Origin: Pyronema omphalodes
Lineage: Eukaryota > Ascomycota > Pezizomycetes > Pezizales > Pyronemataceae
NCBI GenBank assembly: GCA_024516155.1
Contig: JAJJXM010000010.1
Coordinates: 496,001 to 560,000, forward strand
DNA length: 64,000 nt
Reading direction: 5' to 3'
The position numbers and the translations under genes are program-made. The notes under the pieces are model-generated. The model searched no databases. It had not been told where the DNA came from and saw nothing but the letters and a program-made list of their open reading frames with translations. Shown piece after piece: positions 48,045-57,572 of the stretch (its first letter is position 1; each line of letters starts with the position of its first letter).

Positions 48045-48515
48045 TCACAACCTTCTACACCCAACTCCTATTCTATAGATATCCATCGCATCATTATTCC
48101 TAGCCTTTTCACTTCCCGCTCCACAAGCTGCATTACACTCCTCCAGTTCTTCCCATGCCCAAGATTCCGGATCACAAAACGCCACCGTATTTCCTATACA
48201 GACTCTATTCACCGAACTAAACTCATCCTCCTCTCTTTCCGGTACACAAGATTGTCCCAGTTTTAACTTCTCTGAAGCAAAGAAGGTGTTTAGGTCGGAG
48301 ATAGCTGAGGTGAGTTCCGAGGGATCAAATACGGCGATGTTTCGTGGCGGGAGAAGAAATGATTGTTTAGAGGTTGAGTAGGGGTTATAGGATGATGGAG
48401 AGGACCGTGATGGTGTGCTTCGTAGGGCGTGGTAGTGTGATATAGGAGTTGCCGAGACGGATATGCTGAGAATGAGAAGGAGGGCGCTGAAGATAGACAT
48501 GTTGTTGAAACCCAT
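48045..48515 (-). CDS. Small secreted cysteine-containing protein
   Basis: Single-exon frame of 156 residues; not recognised. The N-terminus (MGFNNMSIFSALLLILSISV followed by SATPIS) is a clear signal peptide, probably cut after SVSA or near ATP. An internal Met at residue 6 (MSIFSALLL) could equally be the start. The mature part has a Ser/Pro/Tyr-rich stretch (STPSRSSPSSYNPYSTSK), then a domain with six cysteines (QSCVP, RVCIG, AFCDP, EECNAACGAG, VGCRRL), an even number suited to three disulfides. It is small, secreted and cysteine-bearing, hence an effector-like or wall-associated candidate. It stands alone in a gene-poor interval. Function is unknown. Confidence 0.72.
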   Translation of the reverse strand: MGFNNMSIFSALLLILSISVSATPISHYHALRSTPSRSSPSSYNPYSTSKQSFLLPPRNIAVFDPSELTSAISDLNTFFASEKLKLGQSCVPEREEDEFSSVNRVCIGNTVAFCDPESWAWEELEECNAACGAGSEKARNNDAMDIYRIGVGCRRL

Positions 48516-51500
48516 TATGATGAAAAAATGTGGACCCGACCGTAAGAAATTCGTAGTAAATGTGTGAATAATTATGTATTGATTATTGTAGAGTGAAATA
48601 TCTGTCGTTTGTAAAAGAAATCCGTAGTTGTTTATCGATTGCTGATAAGGTCGAAGGGGGATCCGGACCGTATGGCGTCAATCATATATCCACTTTGTTT
48701 TTCACGGGAATCCCAAGAGTAGGAAGAAGAATAAAAGAAAGGACTCCTAGATAACCAGGGCGATAGTGTCTTTATATACGATTCTTACAAAGCTTAAATT
48801 TTTGCTATATATACTAACCATACTATATGATTACTTCTGCAACTGTCCCATATCATCCAACGTCCCACTTCTTGCACTTCCGATATTAACCCCTAGCCAC
48901 CATGCTGGGGTAACACCGTAGCGTCCTGCTGTAGCCCTGGGAGCCCTGGGAGGGAGGGAGGGAACTCATGGCAGTGCTGGTGTGGTATGGTGTTGCGCCT
49001 GGCACCTGTGACCTGAGGATCCTAGAAGCTCCGGTTATGCAGGGTGCCGTTTTAGTTGTACGTTTCTGCGTTTTGAGCGAGATTCAAGCTTTCTCTTGGC
49101 AAGCGTGGGCAAGGGCAATCCATGTTCCTGATTACCTATCTGTATCCCACCCTACCGTATCTCAACGCAACCGCGGAGTTGTATATTTCAACATATGTAA
49201 ACATTATAGATATATCGGAAATTAGTGTTTCCTTCCGGTAACAATTATCGGGTATTTTATTGGTTTATTCATCGGGTGCTGGAAATAAGTGAAATAAAAA
49301 AAACCATCGGAAGTGAAGGTGTAGATGACAGATGTTAAAGTTTATGCAGTGGAACGCCACGGCCGGAAGCCCGAGGAAGCAGGTATAGTCTGGTTATGTC
49401 TGTACATACATATGTATGTGATTCATATAAACTGAACCAGGAGGGTATGTACATATGTAGCACCGTGGCTGGAACCTGGAATTACAGAAACATGAAAGAA
49501 GAAAAAAAAATTCTTCAACGCCATTTTCTCCATCGCCATTTTTCGCACGTTCTAGAAAGCCTCAAGGCACAAGCCAATGATCTAATGGCTGAAGAAAAGA
49601 AAGCCACACTGCTAACAAAAATCGAATTTCAATCGGAGGCCCCGAAGATAGGCTTCACACCCGCAATCGACGGAAATAAAAAGGCGTTTATAGCGTAGAA
49701 AAAACCAAGATAACAGCACGTTTTTCACAGAAATAAATTTCCCCGCCTTAAACAAAGTGCAAAATAATCTGTCATGCACAAGCTATCAAACTAAGTTTTT
49801 TTTTTTTTTTTTCGCCAATTTCCAGTTTCGATGAGGTAATAATTTAGCTAAAGTGTGTATCAAACAATCCTCATAATACTGACAGCAACCCTAAAACCGT
49901 AAACGTAACCGCTGATATGTACCAACTACATACATAGGTACATAGGTACTTGCATATTATACCAACTGACATGCACAAGACTGGATATAACCTCCCAAGC
50001 TTCCACGCGCCTCTTGTCTTGAGAGATTATCTAGAACCCGTCACAGAACAAGGGAAAAAAAGGCACGATGCCGGTGTCTAGATTTATAGATTCAAAGTTT
50101 ATAACATGATCCCGATCATACATACACAGCAGGCAGGTCACAAGGATTATGGTGCACCATACTAGTTTCACATATTTCACATGTTTCACGTGTTTCACAA
50201 AAATCTCTATGTATGTAATGCCAGATATATGTATGTCTAGGCACCATATGTATTTCAGATGGTGTGGCTATGTATGATGGATGATGTGCTGGTGTGCTGG
50301 TTGATACCTGAAATGTATCTGTATGTATGTGTGTGTGCACTGTTGCGCTGAGGTTACGTTATTATGGTGAGATGGGTATGGGTATGGACAGGTATGGTAG
50401 CATGGTATCATTTATTACCCTTGTTTATATATGTCGCGGGAAGCTGGTTGCTGGTCGCTGGTTAGTACTGGTGCTGCCGATGCGGGTGATGCTTGTGATG
50501 CCTGTGATGCCTGTGCCTGTGCCTGTGCCTGTGAGGGCTGTGAATCGTGTAAAATCCAGTGCAGTTTGTAAGACACAACCCGCAAGCCTTCAAGCCACCG
50601 AACTATCCTATCCATCTCCAAGACCCCAACTCCTCCTTTGCCCTTCCAATATCTTTCATAACCTTATTACTGTACCATTAATTCCCTTCATCACCATGAC
50701 AACACCATCATCATTATCATGGTCATCAAGCCCTTACGTTATTACTGTATCCAATAACCCCCAAACTTTAACCTATGTCGCTAGTACATACTACATACAT
50801 AGGCAGAAAATAGGCCTCTCTCACCGGATTATGTATCATCATTAATATAGCTGCATAGTTGCGTAGTTGCATATGTATGACTTCTGACTTATATGTATAT
50901 CTGACATCTCCGGTGTATGTCTCCCAAATAAAGCGCAATAAAAAAACAAAGCCAAATAAACCAACTAAAACAAACCCCCCCAAAAAAACTTACCTCTCAT
51001 AGCGCATCATAAACCCATCGATATCTCATTTCCATATCCACAGAAAAACAATTCAACATCATCATATGAAGACTTACACGACTCCGGACGACTCCTCGGT
51101 GGACTCTTGTATATGCATACTTATGAATCAACTATGTATTGACCATCAATGACTACGGAAACAGTAATATCGAAACAATATAACAACTCCAGGTTATATA
51201 CTTATTCCAAATTCGCGGCCGCAGCAATGGTAATGCCAATTGTATATCCACCCATACATCTATATCTTCTCTATTCCAAATATCCTGTGATACATGATAC
51301 ACGACAGCCGCAAACCCGGCCGTTCTTCTTATAGGTTTTCTTTTCTTTACCTACCTCTTAAGCTACCCTCTATATACAGCTACAACCCGCTATATACATA
51401 GCCGATATATGTCCATCAGCCGAATATACATAATATACAAACTCCTAGCCGTTTATTGAGGGATCTGTATATATATAACGGTGAATACCTATCAAAACCC

Positions 51501-51529
51501 TAGTCTAATCCCTTGTTAATCCCATATTA

Positions 51530-51592
51530 CTCCCATAGCACTCCCATAGCACTCCCATAGCACTCCCATAGCACTCCCATAGCACTCCCAGA
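51530..51592 (+). repeat. Minisatellite, 11-bp unit ACTCCCATAGC
   Basis: About six tandem copies. Confidence 0.95.
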
Positions 51593-51821
51593 TTACTCCG
51601 ATATTACCTCCATATTAAAAAACTCATGTACATACCCATCCTGTACCCATCCTGCAACCATCCGTATGAACGTGATCCAATCATCCTATCATCCAATCAT
51701 CCTATCATCGTACAACAAGCAACAGGTAGGAGTACATAATAGAAAGACAACACAGAATAAAGACAATAACAGCACAGAATAAACTTCCGATCCCACCCTT
51801 CCCAACCTTATTATTCCCCTC

Positions 51822-51880
51822 CCAAGCCCAAGCCCAAGCCCAAGCTTATTATTCCCCTCCCAAGCCCAAGCCCAACCTCA
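51822..51880 (+). repeat. Compound repeat CCCAAG / CTTATTATTCCCCTCC
   Basis: Two copies of a unit made of TTATTATTCCCCTCCCAAGC followed by repeated CCCAAG. Confidence 0.85.
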
Positions 51881-52000
51881 AGACCCGGCCAGACCCGTCA
51901 AGAACAAAGCAAGAACAAAGCAAGACAAAGCAAAAAAGAAACGGCTACATACCAGCACCAGACCAGCACCAAGTAACACCAAGTAACATCCATATACCAT

Positions 52001-52168
52001 AGCATCCATAGCATCCATAGCATCCATAGCATCCATAGCATCCATAGCATCCATAGCATCCATAGCATCCATAGCATCCATAGCATCCATAGCATCCATA
52101 GCATCCATAGCATCCATAGCATCCATAGCATCCATAGCATCCATAGCATCCATAGCATCCATAGCATC
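52001..52168 (+). repeat. Minisatellite, 9-bp unit AGCATCCAT
   Basis: About 18 nearly perfect copies. The unit is a multiple of three, so MDA and LWM repeat frames stay open on the - strand; these are not genes. A degenerate CCATAAGT repeat follows at 52199-52230. Confidence 0.97.
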
Positions 52169-52927
52169 AATACACACCACCCGACTATTAACTGTAAGTT
52201 CCATAAGTCCATAAGTCCATAAGCCCATAGCCATACACCAAATCTTGCGATACAAACAAACCCCAAGACTATCCAATTCTTTCCCCATAAAGCTCCAAGA
52301 AGCGAATTCTTAGTGTACATGTAGGTATAGATATTTTTATTTCTCCAAAATCAGGCCACAGCTTCTTTTCACGGACGTTATTCCGTTGATTTACCGTTTC
52401 CTTTAGCGATTCTATGGCGTTAGGTCACGATGTTAACGGTCTTTAATGCCTTGTGGCGGTACTGGACGAGCTGAATCGGCCAGCCTGGATGCTGGCTGGC
52501 TGGCTGGTGGTCGCGCAGTCGCGTTCCGTCCCGATTTTGTTAGCTGGCGCGGATGATTCGGAGATTTAGGAGGTCACTGATTAGTCGCGAACGCGCGGCG
52601 TGGGGCACGCGGCCTTGTCTTACTACATAACGGATCCAGATTCTCAGCCGTTCAGATACGCGAAAGAACGATTTGTAGGTTGAAGTAGTAACGAAAATGA
52701 TAAGGACCACATTCTGGGGTGAGCGGTTTGTAGATCACATGGCCAGTAAATCACGCACGCAAGCATTGTTATAAATCACGAGAAAGTTCAACAAGTGGAC
52801 AAGCAAGACTTTTGTTTTCCCAGTGAACCCAATTTTATTCGCATCCAGACAATCCCATCCTCCAAACCCAAGTACAGAAGAACAAAATGACGCCGTAAAT
52901 CCGAAAGTTGTTTGTTGTTCGATCCGT

Positions 52928-53594
52928 TTATTTGAGGGGAATGAAACGGGAAGAGTGGGTAGCTCCGATACCGGGACGTCCGTGCTTGACGGGCTTGTAG
53001 GAGATAGAGAACTCGGCCAAGTAGTGACCAACCATCTCGGGCTTGATCTCAACCTGGTTGAACTCCTTTCCGGAGTAGATTCCGATGACGGATCCAATCA
53101 TCTCGGGGACGATGATCATGTCACGGAGGTGGGTCTTGACAAGGTCGGGCTTCTCGTTGGGCTTAGCCTCCTTCTTGGCCTTGCGGAGCTTCTTGATCAA
53201 TCCCATGGGCTTGCGCTTAAGTCCACGGTTGAACCTTCTGCGGGCACGGGCGTGGACGAGGTCGCGGAGCTCCTCAGAGGAGAGGTCGAGGAGCCTATCG
53301 GTAGGAATATGGTTAGAATCCAATCACCCCCACGATCGCGTTCGGTAGATAGTAGAACTTACTGGTCGAGCTCAACTCCACGGTAGGAGAACTTGCGGAA
53401 AGTTCTGGCCTTCTTGCGCTCTGTTCTAAGGGTTAACGCGGTCCCCTTTGAAGAACATTATATTCATTTAAACATACCCTCAGCAGCGACGGGGTCCTAT
53501 AAAATCTCAGTTAGCATAAATTCATTTTTCAAAAGATTCACTCAGTCGTAGAGCGTCGGAAGCGTAGGTAACGTACGTATTCGATGTCAGCCAT
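52928..53594 (-). CDS. RPS15: 40S ribosomal protein S15 (uS19)
   Basis: Small-subunit ribosomal protein at the head of the 40S, near the decoding A site. Exons (- order) 53594-53577 (18 nt), 53496-53478 (19 nt), 53420-53363 (58 nt), 53294-52928 give 153 residues, the standard length. Joined N-terminus: MADIEYDPVAAEERKK, then [20 protein letters not shown]. The body carries [60 protein letters not shown] and the C-terminal [18 protein letters not shown], all highly conserved. The third exon uses the second of two AG acceptors (AACAG), needed to keep frame. Intron-rich 5' ends with tiny exons are usual for ribosomal protein genes. Confidence 0.97.
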
Positions 53595-54416
53595 TTTGAT
53601 TGATCGGGTGCTCGTTCCAGGGAAGATGCTCTGCAATTGTCTGTAACGAAGTCGATATTATCGAGCGTTTAGCCCGATGGTGGATCCCACAACCGAAAAA
53701 TGGCGCTAGACTGCTTTTTTGTCTTGGCTCGCACAACACCGATCCTCACTCGAAGCACATGACTTTGCATAGCTAACCAGGATTGGCTCATTGGGCCCAG
53801 GCCTGGAACTTTGGTGCAGCTGTAGGGCTGAGCTTGACGGAGTTTGACGGAGCTTGACGAAGCTTAATTTTGGTCCGTCGCGCGCAATCCACTGTTGATC
53901 ATAATTAGACAGGTCACTTTTGACGTGCCATCATAGGATCCTTCTTCTCACGTTATTTATATTTTGACAACCAGCAAAGACCTTATTTTTTTTTATACAA
54001 ATTGGACCACATCCTCTCAACAATATTCCACGCTCCATGTATCGAGGAATGCTGAGAATTTGAATCTGGATCCCTACAGATTTGATATCCATGTACATAT
54101 CCCGGCACAAAGGTAACTTCAGGGCTCTGCTTGTATATCACCATGCTTAACTTTCATCCTCTCCTAAAACTTTCAATGCCAAACTATTACCTTCCACGAA
54201 GGAACATATATCTTTAGATAGTGAGGTCTAAAATTGTCTATCAAAAGGCCATTAAACCCCCACACTCTCAAGAAAGCCTCTGGAGTTATGCTTGTTCTTT
54301 TACTGTCTATGACTGAATCATATAAGAGCGCCGTACTTAAGGCACTCTCCGAGTTCACTCCACGGCATATTCCCCATCAACTTCACTGACACTAGCAACT
54401 AGCAACCAGCACCCAG

Positions 54417-54418
<2 letters not shown>

Positions 54419-54484
<66 letters not shown>
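54419..54484 (+). repeat. Minisatellite, 7-bp unit CCATAGT
   Basis: About nine perfect tandem copies. Confidence 0.95.
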
Positions 54485-54485
<1 letters not shown>

Positions 54486-54639
54486 CAATCCATAAACCCA
54501 TACAACGCGCAAAAAACCCACTGTCCACTACCTTTGCTGAACCCATATCTCCTTAATCAAATTTTATCAGCTCTATCTACATAGCTATCGATCTATAAAC
54601 AACCCCCAAGTCTCAATAACCGCTCCCCAAAAACCCCAA

Positions 54640-55200
54640 AAAGTCCCAAATCCAAGCCCACATCCCAAATCCAAATCCAAAATCCCAAAGCCCAAAGCCC
54701 AAAGACCAAAGCCCAAATCCCAAATCCCCCCAACTCCCAAATCCAAATCCCAAATCCCAAATCCCAATCCCAAGCCAAAGCCTAAAGCCCAAATCCCAAA
54801 ATCCCAAAGCCCAAAAAGCCCAAAGCCAAAGGCCCAAATCCCAAAGCCAAGCCATAAAATCCCAAATCCCAAATACCAATCCCAAATCCCAAATCCCAAA
54901 TCCAAAGCCAAAACCCAAAGTCCAAATACCAAATCCCCAAAGCCAAATCCCAAAATCCAAAGCCCAATGCCACAAATCCCAAATGCCAAATCCCAAAGCC
55001 CAAAGCCCAAAGCCCCAAATCCCAAGTGCCCAAATCCCAAATACACCCAAAGCCCAAATCCCAAATCCCAAAGCCCAAATCCAAATCCCAAATCCCAAAG
55101 CCCAAATCCCAAATCCCAAATCCCAAAGCCCAATCCCAAATCCCAAATCCCAAAGCCCAAATCCCAAATCCCAAATCCCAAATCCCAAATCCCAAATCCC
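54640..55200 (+). repeat. Degenerate minisatellite, 7-bp unit CCCAAAT / CCCAAAG
   Basis: About 80 imperfect copies over 560 bases, with scattered substitutions and indels. On the - strand all three frames remain open (Gly/Phe/Leu/Trp-rich), which produces spurious proteins up to about 250 residues. Confidence 0.95.
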
Positions 55201-55303
55201 AAAACCCCAAAACCCCAAAACCCCAAAACCCCAAAACCCCAAAACCCCAAAACCCCAAAACCCCAAAACCCCAAAACCCCAAAACCCCAAAACCCCAAAA
55301 CCC
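55201..55303 (+). repeat. Minisatellite, 8-bp unit AAAACCCC (TTTTGGGG on - strand)
   Basis: About 13 perfect copies, directly continuing the 7-bp array to its left. The G-rich strand should form G-quadruplexes. A C run and an A run follow. Confidence 0.97.
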
Positions 55304-55434
55304 ATCCCCCCCCCCAAAAAAAAGGCCACTCCACCAACTCCATCCCATCACAAGCACAGCATCCATCTCGAATCCATTACCGCCGTCCCTCCGGCTGATA
55401 AAAAAAACCCAAAAACTCTCACCATCCAACCTTT

Positions 55435-55492
55435 TATTCTTCATAATTTATTCTTCATCATTTATTCTTCATCATTTATTCTTCATAATTTA
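55435..55492 (+). repeat. Direct repeat ATTCTTCAT(C/A)ATTT
   Basis: Four to five tandem copies of a 13-bp unit. Confidence 0.9.
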
Positions 55493-55849
55493 ACCTCCCC
55501 CCGTCAGTAAAAAGAAAGGAACCCCCCTCTCCCCCATTAGAATTCCAACCCTAAAGAAAAAGAAAAAAAAAACATATATCGATGAACAAGAACAAGAACA
55601 AAAGTAAGTAGGTAAGATAAAGTGATTAGCCCCATACATTATATATCACTCATAATAAAGAAAGAAAGAAAGAAAAAAAACAAAAAACAATTACAAGATT
55701 ACATGATTACAATATTACAATATTACAATGTTTCGGTGTTTCGGTGTTGTATTTATATTTTATTATTTTTTGTTCTGTGCATCTTGATGATTTTGTTATA
55801 TATCACTCCCACCCCGCACCCCGCACCCCCACACCTCTCAGCCATCTCA

Positions 55850-55945
55850 TAAGAGCCTCGCAGCCATGTCACAGGAACCTCGCAGATGCCTCGCAGCCAT
55901 CTCAGCCATCTTATAAGAGCCATCTCAGCCATCTTATAGCCCACA
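55850..55945 (+). repeat. Direct repeats CTCGCAGCCAT / CATCTCAGCCATCTTATA
   Basis: Interleaved imperfect tandem units. Confidence 0.8.
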
Positions 55946-56101
55946 CCCCACACCCCATACCCAAAAGTCTAATAAAATCAAACAAAGCATAAACATAAAA
56001 CATAAATCCCCATTCCATCCCTGTATCCCCATTCCATCCCTATAGTATCCTCCATAGTCCTTGTTAACTACACAGTACCTGCCCCAGAACCTGCCCTATA
56101 A

Positions 56102-56190
56102 CCAGATAAGTAAGCAGATAAGTAAGCAGATAAGTAAGCAGATAAGTAAGCAGATAAGTAACCAGATAAGTAAGCAGATAAGTAAGCAAG
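56102..56190 (+). repeat. Minisatellite, 12-bp unit CAGATAAGTAAG
   Basis: Seven nearly perfect copies (one or two have ACC instead of AGC at the junction). Confidence 0.95.
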
Positions 56191-56654
56191 CTCTCTGGAT
56201 TGGGCTGCTGTTTTCCAAATACAAGCAGATCGTTATATCGGGCCGCCATTGAATATGAATGCAGGCAGATACTCTGGAAGTCATTGAGGGGCTCAAGAGC
56301 TTCAATCGTAGGCGTAAGTTGTGATTTCTAGGGACCCAATTAGGATAGAAGTTTTTTATGTACATTGCACTGAATAATATTTATTGCCCCTTCATAAACC
56401 AGATCCTCTGGGCAAACCAGTTTTCGCAGTTTTAAACAGTTCACCTGGTTTGCCAAGCCTTGCATTCATTTAACTGGTTTTCACAGTTTAACCAGTTTAT
56501 AATACTGACAGTAAACTGAACTGGGTCGCCGTACAGTTCTCATATTCCAACAGTCCGTACAGTCCGTTTTGGCCGTCATTTTAAACTGGTTTGTACGACT
56601 GGGAGGTCTGCGGTCATTCAACACGCGCTCTATACTTAACCTCAACCTCACTCA

Positions 56655-56830
56655 GATCCCTCACATCCCTCACATCCCTCACTTCACTCACTTCACTCAC
56701 ATCCCTGGCCCATCCACTTCACTCACTTCACTCACAGCTTATTCCCCAACCTCCAATCTTCAACCTCCAATCTTCAATCACCAATTTTCAATCCCCAATC
56801 ACCAATCTTCAATCCCCAATCACCATTCTC
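56655..56830 (+). repeat. TCACTTCAC / ACATCCCTC and CCAATCTTCAA repeats
   Basis: Two adjacent low-complexity arrays: CACATCCCT/CACTTCACT units, then CAATCTTCAA/CAATCACCAA units. Confidence 0.85.
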
Positions 56831-56884
56831 CAATGTTATTCTCCATTGTTTGATATATATTTCGAAAACACAATAAAAGTAGCA

Positions 56885-57052
56885 GTGTATCACAAATCAA
56901 ATCACAACACACACAACACAAATCACAACACAAATCACAACAAATCACACAAATCACACAAATCACACAAATCACACAAATCACACAAATCACAGAAATC
57001 ACAGAAATCACACAAATCACAGAAATCACAGAAATCACAAATCAAATCACAA
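56885..57052 (+). repeat. Minisatellite, 9-bp unit ACACAAATC
   Basis: About 15 copies, some ACAGAAATC, with longer ACACAACACAA units at the left. Confidence 0.93.
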
Positions 57053-57154
57053 AACTTACGAAAGAAAAAAAAATCAGATAAAATCAGATAAAAATCCCTT
57101 CATGTATAATGGAAAAAAATAAAATAAAAAACAAAAAACAAAAAACAAAAAGAT

Positions 57155-57186
57155 ATGCCTTCCTTCCTTCCTTCCTTCCTTCCTTT
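57155..57186 (+). repeat. Microsatellite (TTCC)n
   Basis: About seven to eight tandem TTCC units. Confidence 0.9.
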
Positions 57187-57572
57187 ATAGTAACAATAGA
57201 AATCAAAAAATCAAATCACACACACACAAAATCAAAACGCAACGCAATAAAAAACAAAAAATCACAACGCAGTAAAAGCAAAAAAATCACAACGCAATAA
57301 AATCGAAAATCAAAAAAACAAAAGCAAAAAAGAAAAAGCAGATCCTTCAATGTATAAAAAACGACAAAAAAAAAAAAAAGAACGCCCCATGAAAATAAAA
57401 GCAACAAAAAAACAACAAAAAAACAAAATATGGATATAAAAAAAAAAAAAAAATGAAAGTTTGCAAAGATATTTTTGCAAAGATGGATATATAAAAAAAG
57501 AAGAATGCAAAAAAATCACCAACATCGCTAGAAAAAAACAATCAGAAAGTAAATCACCAGACCACATGTTAG

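Larger units (their letters stand above)
48516..52927. other. Large gene-free interval with minisatellites
   Basis: 4.4 kb without a supportable gene. Contents: a GGGAGGGAGG motif near 48950, a TTTCAC(A/G)TGT direct repeat at 50165-50200, repeated ATGTATGT/ACATACAT words, then the minisatellites at 51530-51592, 51822-51880 and 52001-52168. The right end is the RPS15 3' flank. Confidence 0.55.
53595..57572. other. Repeat-dense intergenic region
   Basis: 4 kb with RPS15 promoter at the left (53595 onwards; repeated GACGGAGCTTGACG units near 53835-53865) and then almost continuous minisatellite and low-complexity sequence to the 3' flank of the next gene. Very long - and + frames here are open only because the repeats lack stop codons. 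Confidence 0.65.

Noticed and set aside
49396..49698. 100-residue frame on +
   Set aside because: Composition plausible but no motif, and it sits in AT-rich sequence without splice partners.
51878..52320. MDA- and LWM-repeat proteins of about 140 residues on -
   Set aside because: Product of the 9-bp AGCATCCAT minisatellite, whose unit length keeps all frames open.
54585..55444. Overlapping 220-252 residue frames on - and 143-175 residue frames on +
   Set aside because: They translate the CCCAAAT and AAAACCCC arrays; several frames on both strands are open at once and consist only of Gly/Phe/Leu/Trp or Pro/Lys/Gln/Asn repeats.
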